Shown here: positions 18,110-27,251 of the stretch, in pieces
Numbering within the stretch: the first letter of the stretch is position 1
Layout: each line of letters starts with the position of its first letter
Source of the DNA: an uncultured Desulfobacter sp.
GTDB lineage: Bacteria; Desulfobacterota; Desulfobacteria; Desulfobacterales; Desulfobacteraceae
NCBI RefSeq assembly: GCF_963664415.1
Contig: NZ_OY761445.1
Coordinates: 1,018,501 to 1,082,500, forward strand
Direction: 5' to 3'
Length of the DNA stretch: 64,000 nt
Notes under the pieces: generated by a model
Databases searched by the model: none
Told to the model about the DNA's origin: nothing
The model's input: only the letters and a program-made list of their open reading frames with translations
Program-made: the position numbers and the translations under genes

Positions 18110-18397
18110 TTAGTCAACAACGCCGAGTACATCATCCTGGCGCATAATCAGATAATCAACGCCTTCAATTTTGACTTCCGTGCCGCCATATTTACTAAAC
18201 AATACGCGATCACCAACTTTTACGTCCATGGGAAGAAGCTTTCCATCTTCTCCCATGCGTCCGTTACCAGTTGCAACGACTTTACCTTCAGCGGGTTTTT
18301 CCTTTGCTGTATCCGGGATGATGATACCGCCCTTGGTTTTTTCACTTTCTTCAACACGTTCAACAAGAATTCTGTCGCTCAATGGTCTGAAATTCAT
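18110..18397 (-). CDS. groS: Co-chaperonin GroES
   Basis: The 95-residue protein starts MNFRPLSDRILVERVEESEK. It has the mobile loop region KTKGGIIIPDTAKEKP and the C-terminal signature. ATG 18397 has AAAGGAG upstream; the frame extends further upstream without a ribosome site. I found no CIRCE inverted repeat in the leader, so HrcA control is not supported. Confidence 0.97.
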   Translation of the reverse strand: MNFRPLSDRILVERVEESEKTKGGIIIPDTAKEKPAEGKVVATGNGRMGEDGKLLPMDVKVGDRVLFSKYGGTEVKIEGVDYLIMRQDDVLGVVD

Positions 18398-18480
18398 GAT
18401 ACAATTCTCCTTTAATATTAAAAAGTTGAGCATTAAATTTTATTTTTGAATGTAAGTCAGCTCGTTACACAGATCGCCAT

Positions 18481-18735
18481 CTACTTGGAATCTGATTTAG
18501 GAGCCGGCTTTTCTGATTTTGCTGATGACTGTTCTTTGGGCTTAGAACCGCTGCTGGTTCCGCCATAATCCGTTACATACCACCCGGATCCTTTGAGATG
18601 AAAGGTGCTTTGGGAAATAATTTTTTTTAGGCTACCATTGCACCTGGGACAAACTTCCAGGGGGGACTCCGAAATTTTTTGAAAAACCTCTTCTATATGT
18701 CCGCACCCGCTGCATTGGTACTCGTAAACCGGCAT
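18481..18735 (-). CDS. FmdB family zinc-ribbon protein
   Basis: The 84-residue protein has an N-terminal zinc ribbon, MPVYEYQCSGCGHIEE...CPRCNG, with two CxxC knuckles. GSGWYVTDYGG and a Lys/Ser tail follow. Such proteins are putative regulatory zinc ribbons of unknown role and often lie near groESL in deltaproteobacteria. The start ATG has GGAAGG upstream. Confidence 0.85.
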   Translation of the reverse strand: MPVYEYQCSGCGHIEEVFQKISESPLEVCPRCNGSLKKIISQSTFHLKGSGWYVTDYGGTSSGSKPKEQSSAKSEKPAPKSDSK

Positions 18736-18876
18736 TTTTGTTTTTCCTTCCTCTAAATTGCTGAAACCGCCTATTTTGCGGGGACTCCTTGCTTGAAAAA
18801 CAAAACTAAAATAATAAGTCTTTTTTCCTTGTCAAGGATGGGTTATTAAAATTTTTAAAGATCTCCTTATTTGGCC

Positions 18877-19392
18877 TCATCTATACCATTGCCCATAAAA
18901 TTCAAAAACTTGTGGCATACCTGGCACGGATTGAGAGGCTATAATATCACGGCTAACGCCATGCACTTTTTTTTCTTCTTCCATGGTCACCTCTGCCTCA
19001 CAGGCGTTTTCATAGCGATGTTCGAACCGGGCAAACCGCACCACGTGCACAAGCTCATGAACCAGGACATACAAAAGAAACGGGGCCAGACCAATCTGGG
19101 GCTGTTCTTCAACACATAAAATGATTGCCGGATCCTGAATACAGACATGATAAAGACTAAAAACCGAAGAGCCCAGCGATAGCTCCTGCCGCCGGCCTTC
19201 ATATTTAAGCACTTGAGCAAAAGGGCCCTCCACGCGCTCATGGGGAAGCAAATCCCTGGCAGTCTTGATATCATACCTATTTTTAAGCCATTGGGAGGAG
19301 GACAATTTAAAATAATTATACACCATTTCCTCAGCCCGCAACGCTGCCGTTGCCACCTGTTCAAGTTCACTTTCATTAAAAAATCGTGTCAT
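18877..19392 (-). CDS. Conserved hypothetical protein with HELVH zinc-protease-like motif
   Basis: The 171-residue protein has no signal peptide. FLLYVLVHELVHVVRFARFE near residue 110 contains HELVH, an HExxH metal site, with a possible third ligand in the downstream ENACEAEVTMEEE. This is a zincin-like pattern, but I do not recognise a named family and proteolysis is not shown. It is divergent from the small basic protein gene at 19505. Confidence 0.6.
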   Translation of the reverse strand: MTRFFNESELEQVATAALRAEEMVYNYFKLSSSQWLKNRYDIKTARDLLPHERVEGPFAQVLKYEGRRQELSLGSSVFSLYHVCIQDPAIILCVEEQPQIGLAPFLLYVLVHELVHVVRFARFEHRYENACEAEVTMEEEKKVHGVSRDIIASQSVPGMPQVFEFYGQWYR

Positions 19393-19504
19393 TTAAACGC
19401 CTGCTCCATACAACAAAAGAATGGACACTTGATTCAAAACTATGCTATAGTCAAAATTTAGCAAATCAAATGACAGTTTACTGATTTAAAAGGAGGTGAT
19501 TTTT

Positions 19505-19600
19505 TTGGGCAGCGTTATAAAAAAGAGACGAAAAAAAATGCGCAAGCATAAACATAGAAAGCTCCTTGCCAAAACCAGGCATCAAAGAAAGAAAAAATAG
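19505..19600 (+). CDS. 31-residue AURKAIP1/COX24-type basic ribosomal protein
   Basis: From TTG 19505 the frame reads M(L)GSVIKKRRKKMRKHKHRK then LLAKTRHQRKKK and stops. AGGAGGTGAT (19491-19500) is a strong ribosome site eight bases upstream, which decides the TTG start. The sequence matches the short AURKAIP1/COX24 domain proteins (GSVIKKRRKrm-KHKHrKllkktR-qRrk), related to mitochondrial mS38 and bacterial bS22 near the decoding site. It is too short for routine ORF calling. Ribosome association is known for the family and inferred here. Confidence 0.8.
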   Translation: MGSVIKKRRKKMRKHKHRKLLAKTRHQRKKK

Positions 19601-19646
19601 GTTCTAAAGAAATAGGACTCACCTTTTTCTTTCCCAAGCCCGTGGG

Positions 19647-19680
19647 GAGTATTGAGTTGCTTCAACTCAGCTCAATACTC
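19647..19680. terminator. Inverted repeat between the small basic protein gene and hflC
   Basis: GAGTATTGAG (19647-19656) pairs with CTCAATACTC (19671-19680), and an overlapping inner hairpin GAGTTG-CTT-CAACTC can form instead. It lies between two convergent genes. There is no T-run, so termination is only likely. Confidence 0.4.
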
Positions 19681-19711
19681 ATATCCCACATATTCAAATC
19701 CAACACATCGC

Positions 19712-20695
19712 TTAATCTGAACTTTTCTTAAAATACTTCATCAACTCGGAATCTGTTGACAAGATCACGGTGCTATCCGTTTCAAGCGTTTTTTGATATA
19801 GATCCATGGTCTTTACAAACGCATAGAATTCAGGATCCTGTCCGTAAGCGGCAGCATAGATCCGTGTTGCCTGGGCATCGCCCTTACCCTTTATCTCCTG
19901 GGCCTGCTTATACGCCTGGGACTTTATTACCTGCAACTCTCTTTCTTTCTCACCCCTGATATTACTGGCTTCACCTTTACCTTCTGCCCGGAACTTTTCC
20001 GCAATTTGATTTCTTTCGGCAATCATCCGGTCATACACAGAACTGCGCACACTGTCGATATAATTAATTCGCTTAATCTTAACATCTTCCACCTGGATGC
20101 CGAAATCGGCTAATTTCTCTCCAGCCTGTTTTTCTATCTGACGGGCAATTTCAGCCCGACCCAGATCCACACGGTAACGGACTTTGCGTTTTGGCGAGTC
20201 CTCTCCCTCTTTGGCTTCCAGCCCTTGAATAGCATCAAACGTATCCATGGGGCGGTCTGTGTTCCGTACACTTTCCACAAGCGGGTATGCGGAAATCAAA
20301 TCACGCATGGCCGGATCAATAATATCATCAAGTCTTTTAAGCGCAGAAAATTCATCTTTTACCGTCTGGAAATAGACAATAGGATCACTGATCCGCCACC
20401 GGGCAAAGGTATCCACCCAGATATATGTTTTATCTTTTGTAGGAATCTGTCCTGGATCCCCGTCCCACTCCAGTAAAATTTTGGGGAAATAATTCACCTT
20501 CTGGATAAATGGAATTTTAAACTTCAACCCCGGTGTTGTCTTCGCATCACCAACAATACGCCCGAACTGCGTAATAACCACCTGTTCAGTTTCATCTATT
20601 ACATAAGCTGAATTATACAAAACCAGCGCAGCAACGACTGCAATTGCCAGCAAAACAAAATTCACCCTTCCCATATCTTTATTTGTACCTTCCAT
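19712..20695 (-). CDS. hflC: HflC, SPFH/band-7 regulator of FtsH
   Basis: The 327-residue protein has an N-terminal membrane anchor (VNFVLLAIAVVAALVLYNSAYVID) and a band-7 domain (TEQVVITQFGRIVG). A long helical region (NQIAEKFRAEGKGEASNIRG) follows. With HflK it forms a periplasm-facing cage around FtsH. It starts two bases after the hflK stop codon. Confidence 0.94.
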   Translation of the reverse strand: MEGTNKDMGRVNFVLLAIAVVAALVLYNSAYVIDETEQVVITQFGRIVGDAKTTPGLKFKIPFIQKVNYFPKILLEWDGDPGQIPTKDKTYIWVDTFARWRISDPIVYFQTVKDEFSALKRLDDIIDPAMRDLISAYPLVESVRNTDRPMDTFDAIQGLEAKEGEDSPKRKVRYRVDLGRAEIARQIEKQAGEKLADFGIQVEDVKIKRINYIDSVRSSVYDRMIAERNQIAEKFRAEGKGEASNIRGEKERELQVIKSQAYKQAQEIKGKGDAQATRIYAAAYGQDPEFYAFVKTMDLYQKTLETDSTVILSTDSELMKYFKKSSD

Positions 20696-20697
20696 AT

Positions 20698-21774
20698 CTA
20701 TTCACCTTTTTGAAGGGTTTGACCTGATAATTTAGATCCCATATTAATAAACGGCAGCAAATTCTTTTGATCTGAATCAATAATATATTTATTTTCCAGT
20801 TTGGGCAGAACCTCAAGCATGGATTCTAGATACATCCGTTTGCGGGTCACATCCTTTGCCTGGACATATTCATCATAAATAGCCTTGAATTTGGCAGCAT
20901 CACCCTGAGCACGATTCACCCGGTCAATGGCATACCCTTCAGCGTCCTTGATCACACGTTTTGCTTCGCCCCGAGCCAGGGGAATCGCCTTGTTATACTC
21001 TTCCCGGGCCTTATATATGGTCTGCTCTTTTTTCTGAATGGCCTGGTTTACCTCATTAAAAGAGGCTTGTACCGGTTCCGGCACATTTGTTTTTTTCATC
21101 TCAATATTAACTATACTGATACCAGCCTGTGCATTATCCATTTCCTTTTGAAGCATTTCCTTGGCGGCACTGGCAATTTCCGCACGACTTGAAATAACCT
21201 CATTAATACTCCTGTCCCCCACAACAATTCTCATGGTTGCTTCGGACATATGCCTTAACAGGGACCTGACATCCTTTACATTAAAAAGATAGGCCCTTGG
21301 ATCAGATCGACGATACTGGACAATCCAGGGGACAACGGCAACATTAAGATCGCCGGTGAGCATTAAAGAAGCCTCCTGCCTGGAAGATTCCGCAGATAAA
21401 CGAGATGATCCGACCCCGTTATAGGTTTTAAATCCAAATTCTTCTGTTTCAACCTGCCTGACATTCACCTTGGTTACTTTTTCTATACCTGCCGGCATCT
21501 TGAAATTCAGGCCGGGCTGGGCCAGACGATCATACTTTCCGAAACGCTGAATCACCCCGACTTCACTTCGACCAATGGTAAACACGGTGGAAACGCCAAT
21601 CAGCAAAGCGAGGATAATGAGTCCAACAAAAAAGATACCGGAAAACTTAAACCCTTTAAATTTGTTTAGCAGGTCATCCATCTGAGGCGGTGTAGGCATC
21701 CCAGGCCCTCCGCCACCTTGTTTTTGTTCATATTTTTTCTGATTTTCTCGAAGCTTTTCCCAATCCCAATTCAT
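20698..21774 (-). CDS. hflK: HflK, SPFH/band-7 regulator of FtsH
   Basis: The 358-residue protein has the Gly/Pro-rich cytoplasmic N-terminus typical of HflK (QKQGGGGPGMPTPPQMDDLL) and a membrane helix (SGIFFVGLIILALLIGVSTV). The band-7 domain (RSEVGVIQRFGKYDR) and the coiled region follow. It is first gene of hflKC. Confidence 0.94.
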   Translation of the reverse strand: MNWDWEKLRENQKKYEQKQGGGGPGMPTPPQMDDLLNKFKGFKFSGIFFVGLIILALLIGVSTVFTIGRSEVGVIQRFGKYDRLAQPGLNFKMPAGIEKVTKVNVRQVETEEFGFKTYNGVGSSRLSAESSRQEASLMLTGDLNVAVVPWIVQYRRSDPRAYLFNVKDVRSLLRHMSEATMRIVVGDRSINEVISSRAEIASAAKEMLQKEMDNAQAGISIVNIEMKKTNVPEPVQASFNEVNQAIQKKEQTIYKAREEYNKAIPLARGEAKRVIKDAEGYAIDRVNRAQGDAAKFKAIYDEYVQAKDVTRKRMYLESMLEVLPKLENKYIIDSDQKNLLPFINMGSKLSGQTLQKGE

Positions 21775-21900
21775 AAAATTACATCCTGTTAATGAACGAC
21801 TAGTTTGATAATAATCATTGTATCCATCTGTGCGCTTGAATATTTTTTATAGGCAAAATATCACTCTAATTATAAGAATCAAGGCTAAAAGGCAATATTT

Positions 21901-21994
21901 TTATAAGAAAGTCTGTGTAACCTACACAGATCCTTCAATCTTCGTTATGGGCTATGCCTGGCAGTTGATATGTCAGGTCAGCCCGTGGCTGTTT
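21901..21994 (+). repeat. Dispersed 94-bp repeat, copy A
   Basis: This stretch has a partner of 95 bases on the opposite strand at 52906-53000. The last 29 bases (21966-21994, starting TGATATGTCAGGTCAGCCCG) are identical in both, the first 14 are almost so (TTATAAGAAAGTCT / TTATAAAAAAGTCT), and the middle is diverged but alignable. It lies in the 347-base gap between hflK and the DciA-like gene, which otherwise holds no gene. Confidence 0.65.
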
Positions 21995-22121
21995 AGTTGC
22001 CCCCTGCAACAAAGGATATTAGACATGTCTAAAATAGGCTTGACCCTTCCCCGAATTTCCTATCTTCATGATATTATGTTATGACATTATCGAATCTTAA
22101 AATATTAATTGGAAATGGAAC

Positions 22122-22445
22122 ATGGCTCCCAAAAAAAGACATACCAGTCACTTGACTCATATCAGCGACATACTGGCAAAGGCTTTGCCAAGATACAGCC
22201 CCCCACAGGAAACACAAATCTCGCAGATATGGGACATATGGGATTCGGCGTTAGGAAGCTCCATTGCCCAGAACGCCAAACCCTGCGCATTTAAAAACGG
22301 CCTCCTGCAGGTAACGGTATCAAGTTCAACATGGATACACCAACTTAAATTTCTTGAAAAAGAGATGGTTGCTAACCTGAATACAAGACTGAACACACCC
22401 TTAATTACACATCTACGGTTTAAAATTGGAGAAATACACTACTGA
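22122..22445 (+). CDS. DUF721/DciA-like protein
   Basis: The 107-residue protein matches the DUF721 fold: an N-terminal helix (HISDILAKALPRYS), W..W, then IAQNAKPCAFKNGLLQVTV with SSSTWIHQLKFLEKEMV...IGEI. DUF721 includes DciA, which loads the replicative helicase in bacteria lacking DnaC. Function is inferred from the family. GGAAATGGAAC lies before the ATG. It overlaps the methyltransferase gene by 20 bases. Confidence 0.7.
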   Translation: MAPKKRHTSHLTHISDILAKALPRYSPPQETQISQIWDIWDSALGSSIAQNAKPCAFKNGLLQVTVSSSTWIHQLKFLEKEMVANLNTRLNTPLITHLRFKIGEIHY

Positions 22446-23151
22446 TTATCTTTTTGGGGGTAAATTATCTCTTTTGCAACCCCAAGAGGGCTACCGCTAC
22501 AGCATGGACCCCTTTGTGCTGTGCAACCAGATCAGCCTCTTTAGCCGTAGAGATCGCATCCTTGACGTAGGATGCGGCTGCGGTATTATGTCTGTTATCC
22601 TAGGATATTGCTTTCCTCAAACCTGTATTACCGGCGTTGAAATTCAAACCAACCTTGCTGAAATTGCACAGAAAAACATCATCAACAACAAACTGGAACA
22701 AACGGTGTCTATTATCAATGAGGATATTAAGCATATTCATCTTAAATCCTCAAACAAACCGTTTGATCTAATCCTATCAAACCCGCCCTATAAAAAACGG
22801 AATACTGGAAGATTAAATCCGGATCTTCAAAAAGCCATTGCCCGCCATGAGATTACCATGGACCTTAAGATGCTTGCCGAAAAGGCAGAAACCCTGCTCA
22901 GACACAAGGGCCGATTTATGATAATTTTCCCATCCGAACGTCTGCCGGATATCGAACAGGCTGTGCAGGCAACGTCGATCTATCCAGAATGGATTCGCTA
23001 TATCCATACCGGACAAAAAAAAACACCCAAGCGTATCATTTTCTCAGGACGCAAAGATATAACCACCCAAAGACGTATTCTGCCGCCCATTTACCTGTCT
23101 GTCGACAGCATCGCTAATATGAATATGTTGCCAGAACATATTTGCCCTTGA
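22426..23151 (+). CDS. tRNA1(Val) N6-adenine methyltransferase-like protein
   Basis: The 241-residue protein has the SAM site ILDVGCGCGIMSVILG and the catalytic motif ILSNPPYKK of N6-adenine/N5-glutamine methyltransferases. The start and layout (DYLFGGKLSLLQPQEGYRYSMDPFVLC) match TrmN6/YfiC, which methylates A37 of tRNA-Val. The start is TTG 22426 within the end of the preceding gene, with GGAG after rather than before it, so it may be translationally coupled. Confidence 0.82.
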   Translation: MEKYTTDYLFGGKLSLLQPQEGYRYSMDPFVLCNQISLFSRRDRILDVGCGCGIMSVILGYCFPQTCITGVEIQTNLAEIAQKNIINNKLEQTVSIINEDIKHIHLKSSNKPFDLILSNPPYKKRNTGRLNPDLQKAIARHEITMDLKMLAEKAETLLRHKGRFMIIFPSERLPDIEQAVQATSIYPEWIRYIHTGQKKTPKRIIFSGRKDITTQRRILPPIYLSVDSIANMNMLPEHICP

Positions 23152-23176
23152 CATGCTGACTAAAAGATACTATTTT
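23148..23176 (+). promoter_or_regulatory. Sigma-70 promoter of tRNA-Ser
   Basis: A perfect -35 TTGACA (23148-23153), a 17-base spacer and a -10 TATTTT (23171-23176) place transcription start just before the tRNA at 23190. The -35 box overlaps the stop codon of the methyltransferase gene. Confidence 0.6.
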
Positions 23177-23189
23177 GCTTGGGTCTTTT

Positions 23190-23281
23190 GGAGAGGTGAC
23201 CGAGTTGGCTGAAGGTGCACGCCTGGAAAGCGTGTGTATCCTAACCGGGTACCCGGGGTTCGAATCCCCGCCTCTCCGCCA
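23190..23281 (+). tRNA. tRNA-Ser (GGA)
   Basis: This is a 92-base class II tRNA. The acceptor stem is GGAGAGG/CCTCTCC, with discriminator G and an encoded CCA. The anticodon loop CTGGAAAGC gives anticodon GGA. A long variable arm follows (TATCCTAACCGGGTACC) and the T loop is GTTCGAATC. It reads UCC/UCU codons. Confidence 0.96.
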
Positions 23282-23298
23282 TTTAAAAAGAGCTAAAG

Positions 23299-23325
23299 AG
23301 CTACTGTAACCACAGTGGCTTTTTG
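23299..23325 (+). terminator. Terminator of tRNA-Ser
   Basis: A 9-bp stem (AGCTACTGT / ACAGTGGCT, one G-U pair) with loop AACC is followed by TTTTT. It lies 18 bases after the tRNA. The rest of the gap to 23441 holds another weak inverted repeat (GGTCACGGACC / GGTC..GACCGTG) and no gene. Confidence 0.65.
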
Positions 23326-23441
23326 TATTTTTATATAAAACGGTCACGGACCGTCTTTGGTCTTTGACCGTGGTTCGCCCCACAACGAATATTGAAACAT
23401 TGCTGTGGCTTACAGAGAGTTTCTTATAAAAGGAAAACCGT

Positions 23442-24443
23442 TTGCCCCTGTGGAAAAAAATTTTTGCCGAGGCTGTGCGAGACCCTGCTGAACTATGCAG
23501 ACGATTAGGAATTTCAGACGAAAATGTGGATTTAAACCCGCATTTTCCAATGCTTGTACCTGAACCGTTTTTACGGCGCATCAGGCCAAAATCCCCCCTG
23601 GACCCGCTTTTACTTCAAGTCCTTCCCAGAAAGGAAGAATCAATCAAAAGTCCGGGGTTTACAACTAACCCTGTTGGTGAGAATGGGCACTTAAGCCCAG
23701 AAGGCACCTTATCAAAATACCACGGCCGTTCTCTTATCGTAACGGGCAAGAGATGTAGCACCCACTGCCGTTTCTGCTTCAGGCGGCACATGCACCTTCC
23801 AGAAATAGAGGATACAACTATCTCAGGCGGTTTTTTTATCAATCCGAAAACGATTGCCGCTCGATTTAAAAAAAATCCCACAATCCACGAAGCAATACTC
23901 AGCGGTGGAGACCCGCTGATGTTAGGTGACAGGCAGCTTGAAGATCTAATTCTCCACCTTGACCAAATCCCAAGTATAACAAGAATAAGAATTCACACCA
24001 GGATGCCGATCATTATTCCCCAGCGGATGACTGAAAATCTGATTCGCTTTCTTGGTAACAACAAACGCACTGGCGGCAAGGCCGCTAAAATAATTATCGT
24101 GTTACACGTAAATCACCCCAATGAACTTGATACGGATGTGTGCCGCTCAATTGAAGATTTAATTGACTCCGGTGGGATTTTATTGAGTCAAACCGTACTG
24201 TTACGACAGATAAATGACACGTTGCCTATCCTGGCAGAACTTTTCGAGCGTCTTATCGATTTAGGGGTCATACCATATTACCTCCACCAGCTTGACCGGG
24301 TTTCAGGCGCGACGCATTTTGAAGTGTCCACAGAAAAAGGATGTGACCTGATAACAAAGTTGAGGACACGGTTGCCGGGATATGCAGTCCCGCGCTATGT
24401 CAGAGAAATACCAGGTGAACCAGGCAAGTCGGTCTTAATGTAG
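23442..24443 (+). CDS. epmB: EF-P beta-lysylation-type radical SAM lysine 2,3-aminomutase
   Basis: The 333-residue protein matches the short KamA/EpmB (YjeK) group, which isomerises lysine for modification of elongation factor P. The radical SAM cluster is CSTHCRFCFRRH near residue 107, and the PLP/lysine region includes ILSGGDPLM and RIHTRMPI. The length is that of E. coli EpmB (342), not the longer KamA (about 410). TTG 23442 follows AAAAGGAAAA. Neither efp nor epmA is in the window, so the assignment rests on sequence style. Confidence 0.8.
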   Translation: MPLWKKIFAEAVRDPAELCRRLGISDENVDLNPHFPMLVPEPFLRRIRPKSPLDPLLLQVLPRKEESIKSPGFTTNPVGENGHLSPEGTLSKYHGRSLIVTGKRCSTHCRFCFRRHMHLPEIEDTTISGGFFINPKTIAARFKKNPTIHEAILSGGDPLMLGDRQLEDLILHLDQIPSITRIRIHTRMPIIIPQRMTENLIRFLGNNKRTGGKAAKIIIVLHVNHPNELDTDVCRSIEDLIDSGGILLSQTVLLRQINDTLPILAELFERLIDLGVIPYYLHQLDRVSGATHFEVSTEKGCDLITKLRTRLPGYAVPRYVREIPGEPGKSVLM

Positions 24444-24493
24444 TTTAAAAACGAAAACCTGAGAATTTTGCCTACAAAACAGATCCTGTTTCC

Positions 24494-25405
24494 TTAATCG
24501 AGCGCTGAAAGAATTTCCTTAATAATATCGTCTGCTTTATCGATGGGAACCTGGCAGGTTCCCACACGTTTGTGCCCGCCGCCGCCATACTTAAGCATCA
24601 AAGATCCCACATCGGCTTTGGCGGTCTTGTTGATAATGCTGTAACCGCATGTGATTACGATATTTTGGCGCTGGAAACCCCACATGATCTGCAAGGAAAT
24701 ATTCGCATCGGGAAACAGGCTGTATATCAAAAACCGGTTGCCCGTGTAAATTTCATCCTGGTTTCGTAGGTTAAGAACAACGACACTTCCCTCCATGCGG
24801 CTGTTATCAAGGAGCATCTGGCGGAATAATTTATCCTGTTCAAAGTAACGTACAATGCGTTCCCGGATATCGGGAATCTCCAAAATCTCCTTGTCGGTCA
24901 TGTTTCGGCAGTAATCAATCATGTCCATCATCAAGGCATAATTGCTGATGCTGTAATCTTTGTAACGTCCAAGACCGGTACGGGGATCCATGATAAAAGA
25001 TAAAAGGACCCAGCCTTCGGGGTTAAGAATCTCCTCTTTTGTGAACTGGGCAGCATCTGCTTTATCAACGGCACGGATCAGATCATCGAGGTGTGCGTTA
25101 TTAAAATGAGCCAAGCCACCATAGTATTCGTAAATAACCCGGGCAGCACTTGGCACAGAAGGATCACTGTGCCCTTTAAAATCACCGAATGCCTTACGTT
25201 CCTGTTCGCTGGAGTGGTGATCGAACCAAAGCCCGCAATCGGGAACAAAAGGAATGTTCGCCAAAATATCGTCGCAAGTTATTTCAATTCTACCATCCTG
25301 AATATCCTTGGGGTGGACGAACTTAATGTCATCAACAATCCCTTCTTCTTTGAGAATGGCCGCACAGCCAAGGCCATCAAAGTCGGATCGAGTAACCAAT
25401 CGCAT
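24494..25405 (-). CDS. DHH family phosphoesterase
   Basis: The 303-residue protein has MRLVTRSDFDGLGCAAIL (first metal-binding Asp), the DHH motif LWFDHHSSEQ and a C-terminal DHHA1 motif GGGGHKRVGTCQVP. The family includes exopolyphosphatases, NrnA oligoribonucleases and c-di-AMP phosphodiesterases. The substrate cannot be told. ATG 25405 has AAAAGGAGG upstream, which rules out the longer reading from 25468. Confidence 0.82.
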   Translation of the reverse strand: MRLVTRSDFDGLGCAAILKEEGIVDDIKFVHPKDIQDGRIEITCDDILANIPFVPDCGLWFDHHSSEQERKAFGDFKGHSDPSVPSAARVIYEYYGGLAHFNNAHLDDLIRAVDKADAAQFTKEEILNPEGWVLLSFIMDPRTGLGRYKDYSISNYALMMDMIDYCRNMTDKEILEIPDIRERIVRYFEQDKLFRQMLLDNSRMEGSVVVLNLRNQDEIYTGNRFLIYSLFPDANISLQIMWGFQRQNIVITCGYSIINKTAKADVGSLMLKYGGGGHKRVGTCQVPIDKADDIIKEILSALD

Positions 25406-25517
25406 GAATGCCTCCTTTTGATAAGAATACTTATAAGACAATGATATTACTACATTATCATAAAACAATCAGAAATTTCAAATCATTTTAACATGCGGCC
25501 ATTAAAAGAAAAAAAGA

Positions 25518-26852
25518 CTATCCCAGTTCCCGTCCAATACCGTGATACTCAAACCCGGCCTCTTTGATTTCGTCAGGGTCATACTGGTTTCGACCGTCAA
25601 AAATAACCTGTTTTTTCATAAGGGATGCCATTTTCTTAAAATCCGGTTGCCTGAAGGCCTTCCATTCGGTGACCAAAATACAGGCATCGGTGCCGTCCAA
25701 GGCAGAATATTGATCTTGGGCAAAACGAATCTTTTCCTGCTCATTTACCGGAATCTCCTTTTTGGCCTGCGCCATAGCGACAGGATCATAGACAGTCACC
25801 CGGGCCCCTGCTCCCACAAGGGTGTTAATCAACACACGGGAAGACGCTTCACGCATATCATCGGTGCCGGGTTTAAAAGCCAGACCCCAGATACCGAACA
25901 CCCGGCCGGTTAAATCCCGGCCAAATCTGTTGATCACTTTATCTCCAAGAACCTGCTTTTGGCGGTTGTTTCTCTCTTCCACCGCCTCCAGTAATGTCGG
26001 TGAAAACCCCGCATCCCGACCGGTTTTTACAAGCGCCTTGACATCTTTTGGAAAACACGAGCCACCGTATCCGCAGCCAGGGTAAATAAATGAATACCCA
26101 ATGCGTGAATCCGAACCGATTCCCTTGCGCACATTCTCTACATCCACACCCAAACGTTCGCACAGATTAGAGATCTCATTCATGAAAGAAATCTTTGTGG
26201 CTAACATGGAGTTGGCCGCATATTTTGTCATTTCAGCATCTTTGACATTCATGAACAACATTTTATCCCGATTTCTTGAAAAAGGCGCATACAACCTGCG
26301 CATCAGCTTCGCAGCCTGGGCAGAATCCGCGCCCACAATAATCCGGTCCGGCTTCAGGAAATCATTAACCGCCGCACCTTCTTTAAGAAATTCGGGATTT
26401 GAGACCACATCAAATTCAATATTTGCCCCCCGGGCCGCAAGCGCTTTACTCACCTCTGCCCGCACCTTGTCTGCCGTGCCCACAGGCACCGTGGATTTAT
26501 CCACAATCACGACGTAATCATCAATGACGGATCCGATTTGCCAGGCCACTTCCAGCACATACTTCAGATCAGCAGAACCGTCCTCCCCAGGCGGGGTCCC
26601 CACAGCAATAAAAAAAACATTACAGTCCTTTGCAGCCTGGGCCAGACTGGTGGTAAATTCAAGGGTGCCTTCTTTATGATTGCTAAGGACTATGGACTCA
26701 AGCCCCGGTTCATAAATGGGAAGTATACCTTTTTTCAAATTCTCTATTTTTTCCTGGTCTATGTCCACACAAGTGACATGACTTCCCATTTCAGAAAAAC
26801 AGGCACCCGTGACCAGACCTACGTATCCGGTTCCGATAATCGTTAATTTCAT
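25518..26852 (-). CDS. ugd: UDP-glucose 6-dehydrogenase
   Basis: The 444-residue protein starts MKLTIIGTGYVGLVTGACFSE (Rossmann fold). It has the catalytic Cys in GCGYGGSCFPKD and the C-terminal UDP-binding part FGIWGLAFKPGTDDMREA. It makes UDP-glucuronate, the substrate of the epimerase encoded at 30625. The two genes are 4 kb apart and not in one operon. Confidence 0.95.
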   Translation of the reverse strand: MKLTIIGTGYVGLVTGACFSEMGSHVTCVDIDQEKIENLKKGILPIYEPGLESIVLSNHKEGTLEFTTSLAQAAKDCNVFFIAVGTPPGEDGSADLKYVLEVAWQIGSVIDDYVVIVDKSTVPVGTADKVRAEVSKALAARGANIEFDVVSNPEFLKEGAAVNDFLKPDRIIVGADSAQAAKLMRRLYAPFSRNRDKMLFMNVKDAEMTKYAANSMLATKISFMNEISNLCERLGVDVENVRKGIGSDSRIGYSFIYPGCGYGGSCFPKDVKALVKTGRDAGFSPTLLEAVEERNNRQKQVLGDKVINRFGRDLTGRVFGIWGLAFKPGTDDMREASSRVLINTLVGAGARVTVYDPVAMAQAKKEIPVNEQEKIRFAQDQYSALDGTDACILVTEWKAFRQPDFKKMASLMKKQVIFDGRNQYDPDEIKEAGFEYHGIGRELG

Positions 26853-27251
26853 TTATTTTGTGTTGCCTTTCGTTTTTTTGCCAAACCGGACCCAGTCATT
26901 ATCGGTCCCGGCCAAATTGAATGTGAATTAATTGAATGCTGCCAGACAATGAATTTTGAAACTGTTGTAATGGTAATTAATCATATTGTTGATGTCAATC
27001 TAACTCTTTTACTGAAAAACCCGACAGTCAGTATCTTATGCCGATAAAAAAATTCTCTATCGTTTCATAAATTGCTTGTCAACTTAATTTCTTTCTGATA
27101 GGGGAAAATAGATACGATGTTTCCGGCTATTTTTAATAAAAAAACAACCACATAATTGCTTGTTCACATCTGTTATATTCAGTGAACGCATAATTTTTCA
27201 GCAGAATTAATCAAAAACGAACATTTGAAACATTTAAGTTGGGGGGATACT
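26853..27251. other. Intergenic region between divergent ugd and elbB
   Basis: About 400 AT-rich bases separate the divergent starts. They must hold both promoters, but I see no convincing -35/-10 pair, no RNA gene and no reading frame worth calling. The only clear signal is the ribosome site TTGGGGGG (from about 27238) before elbB. Confidence 0.5.

Noticed and set aside
18398..18480. CIRCE element upstream of groES
   Set aside because: No 9-bp inverted repeat of the CIRCE type is present in the leader.
21901..21994. Cobalamin or other known riboswitch
   Set aside because: No conserved box of a known class is present, and the second copy interrupts a coding sequence.
23114..23581. 155-residue minus-strand frame over tRNA-Ser
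   Set aside because: It crosses the tRNA and the start of the aminomutase gene, both well supported.
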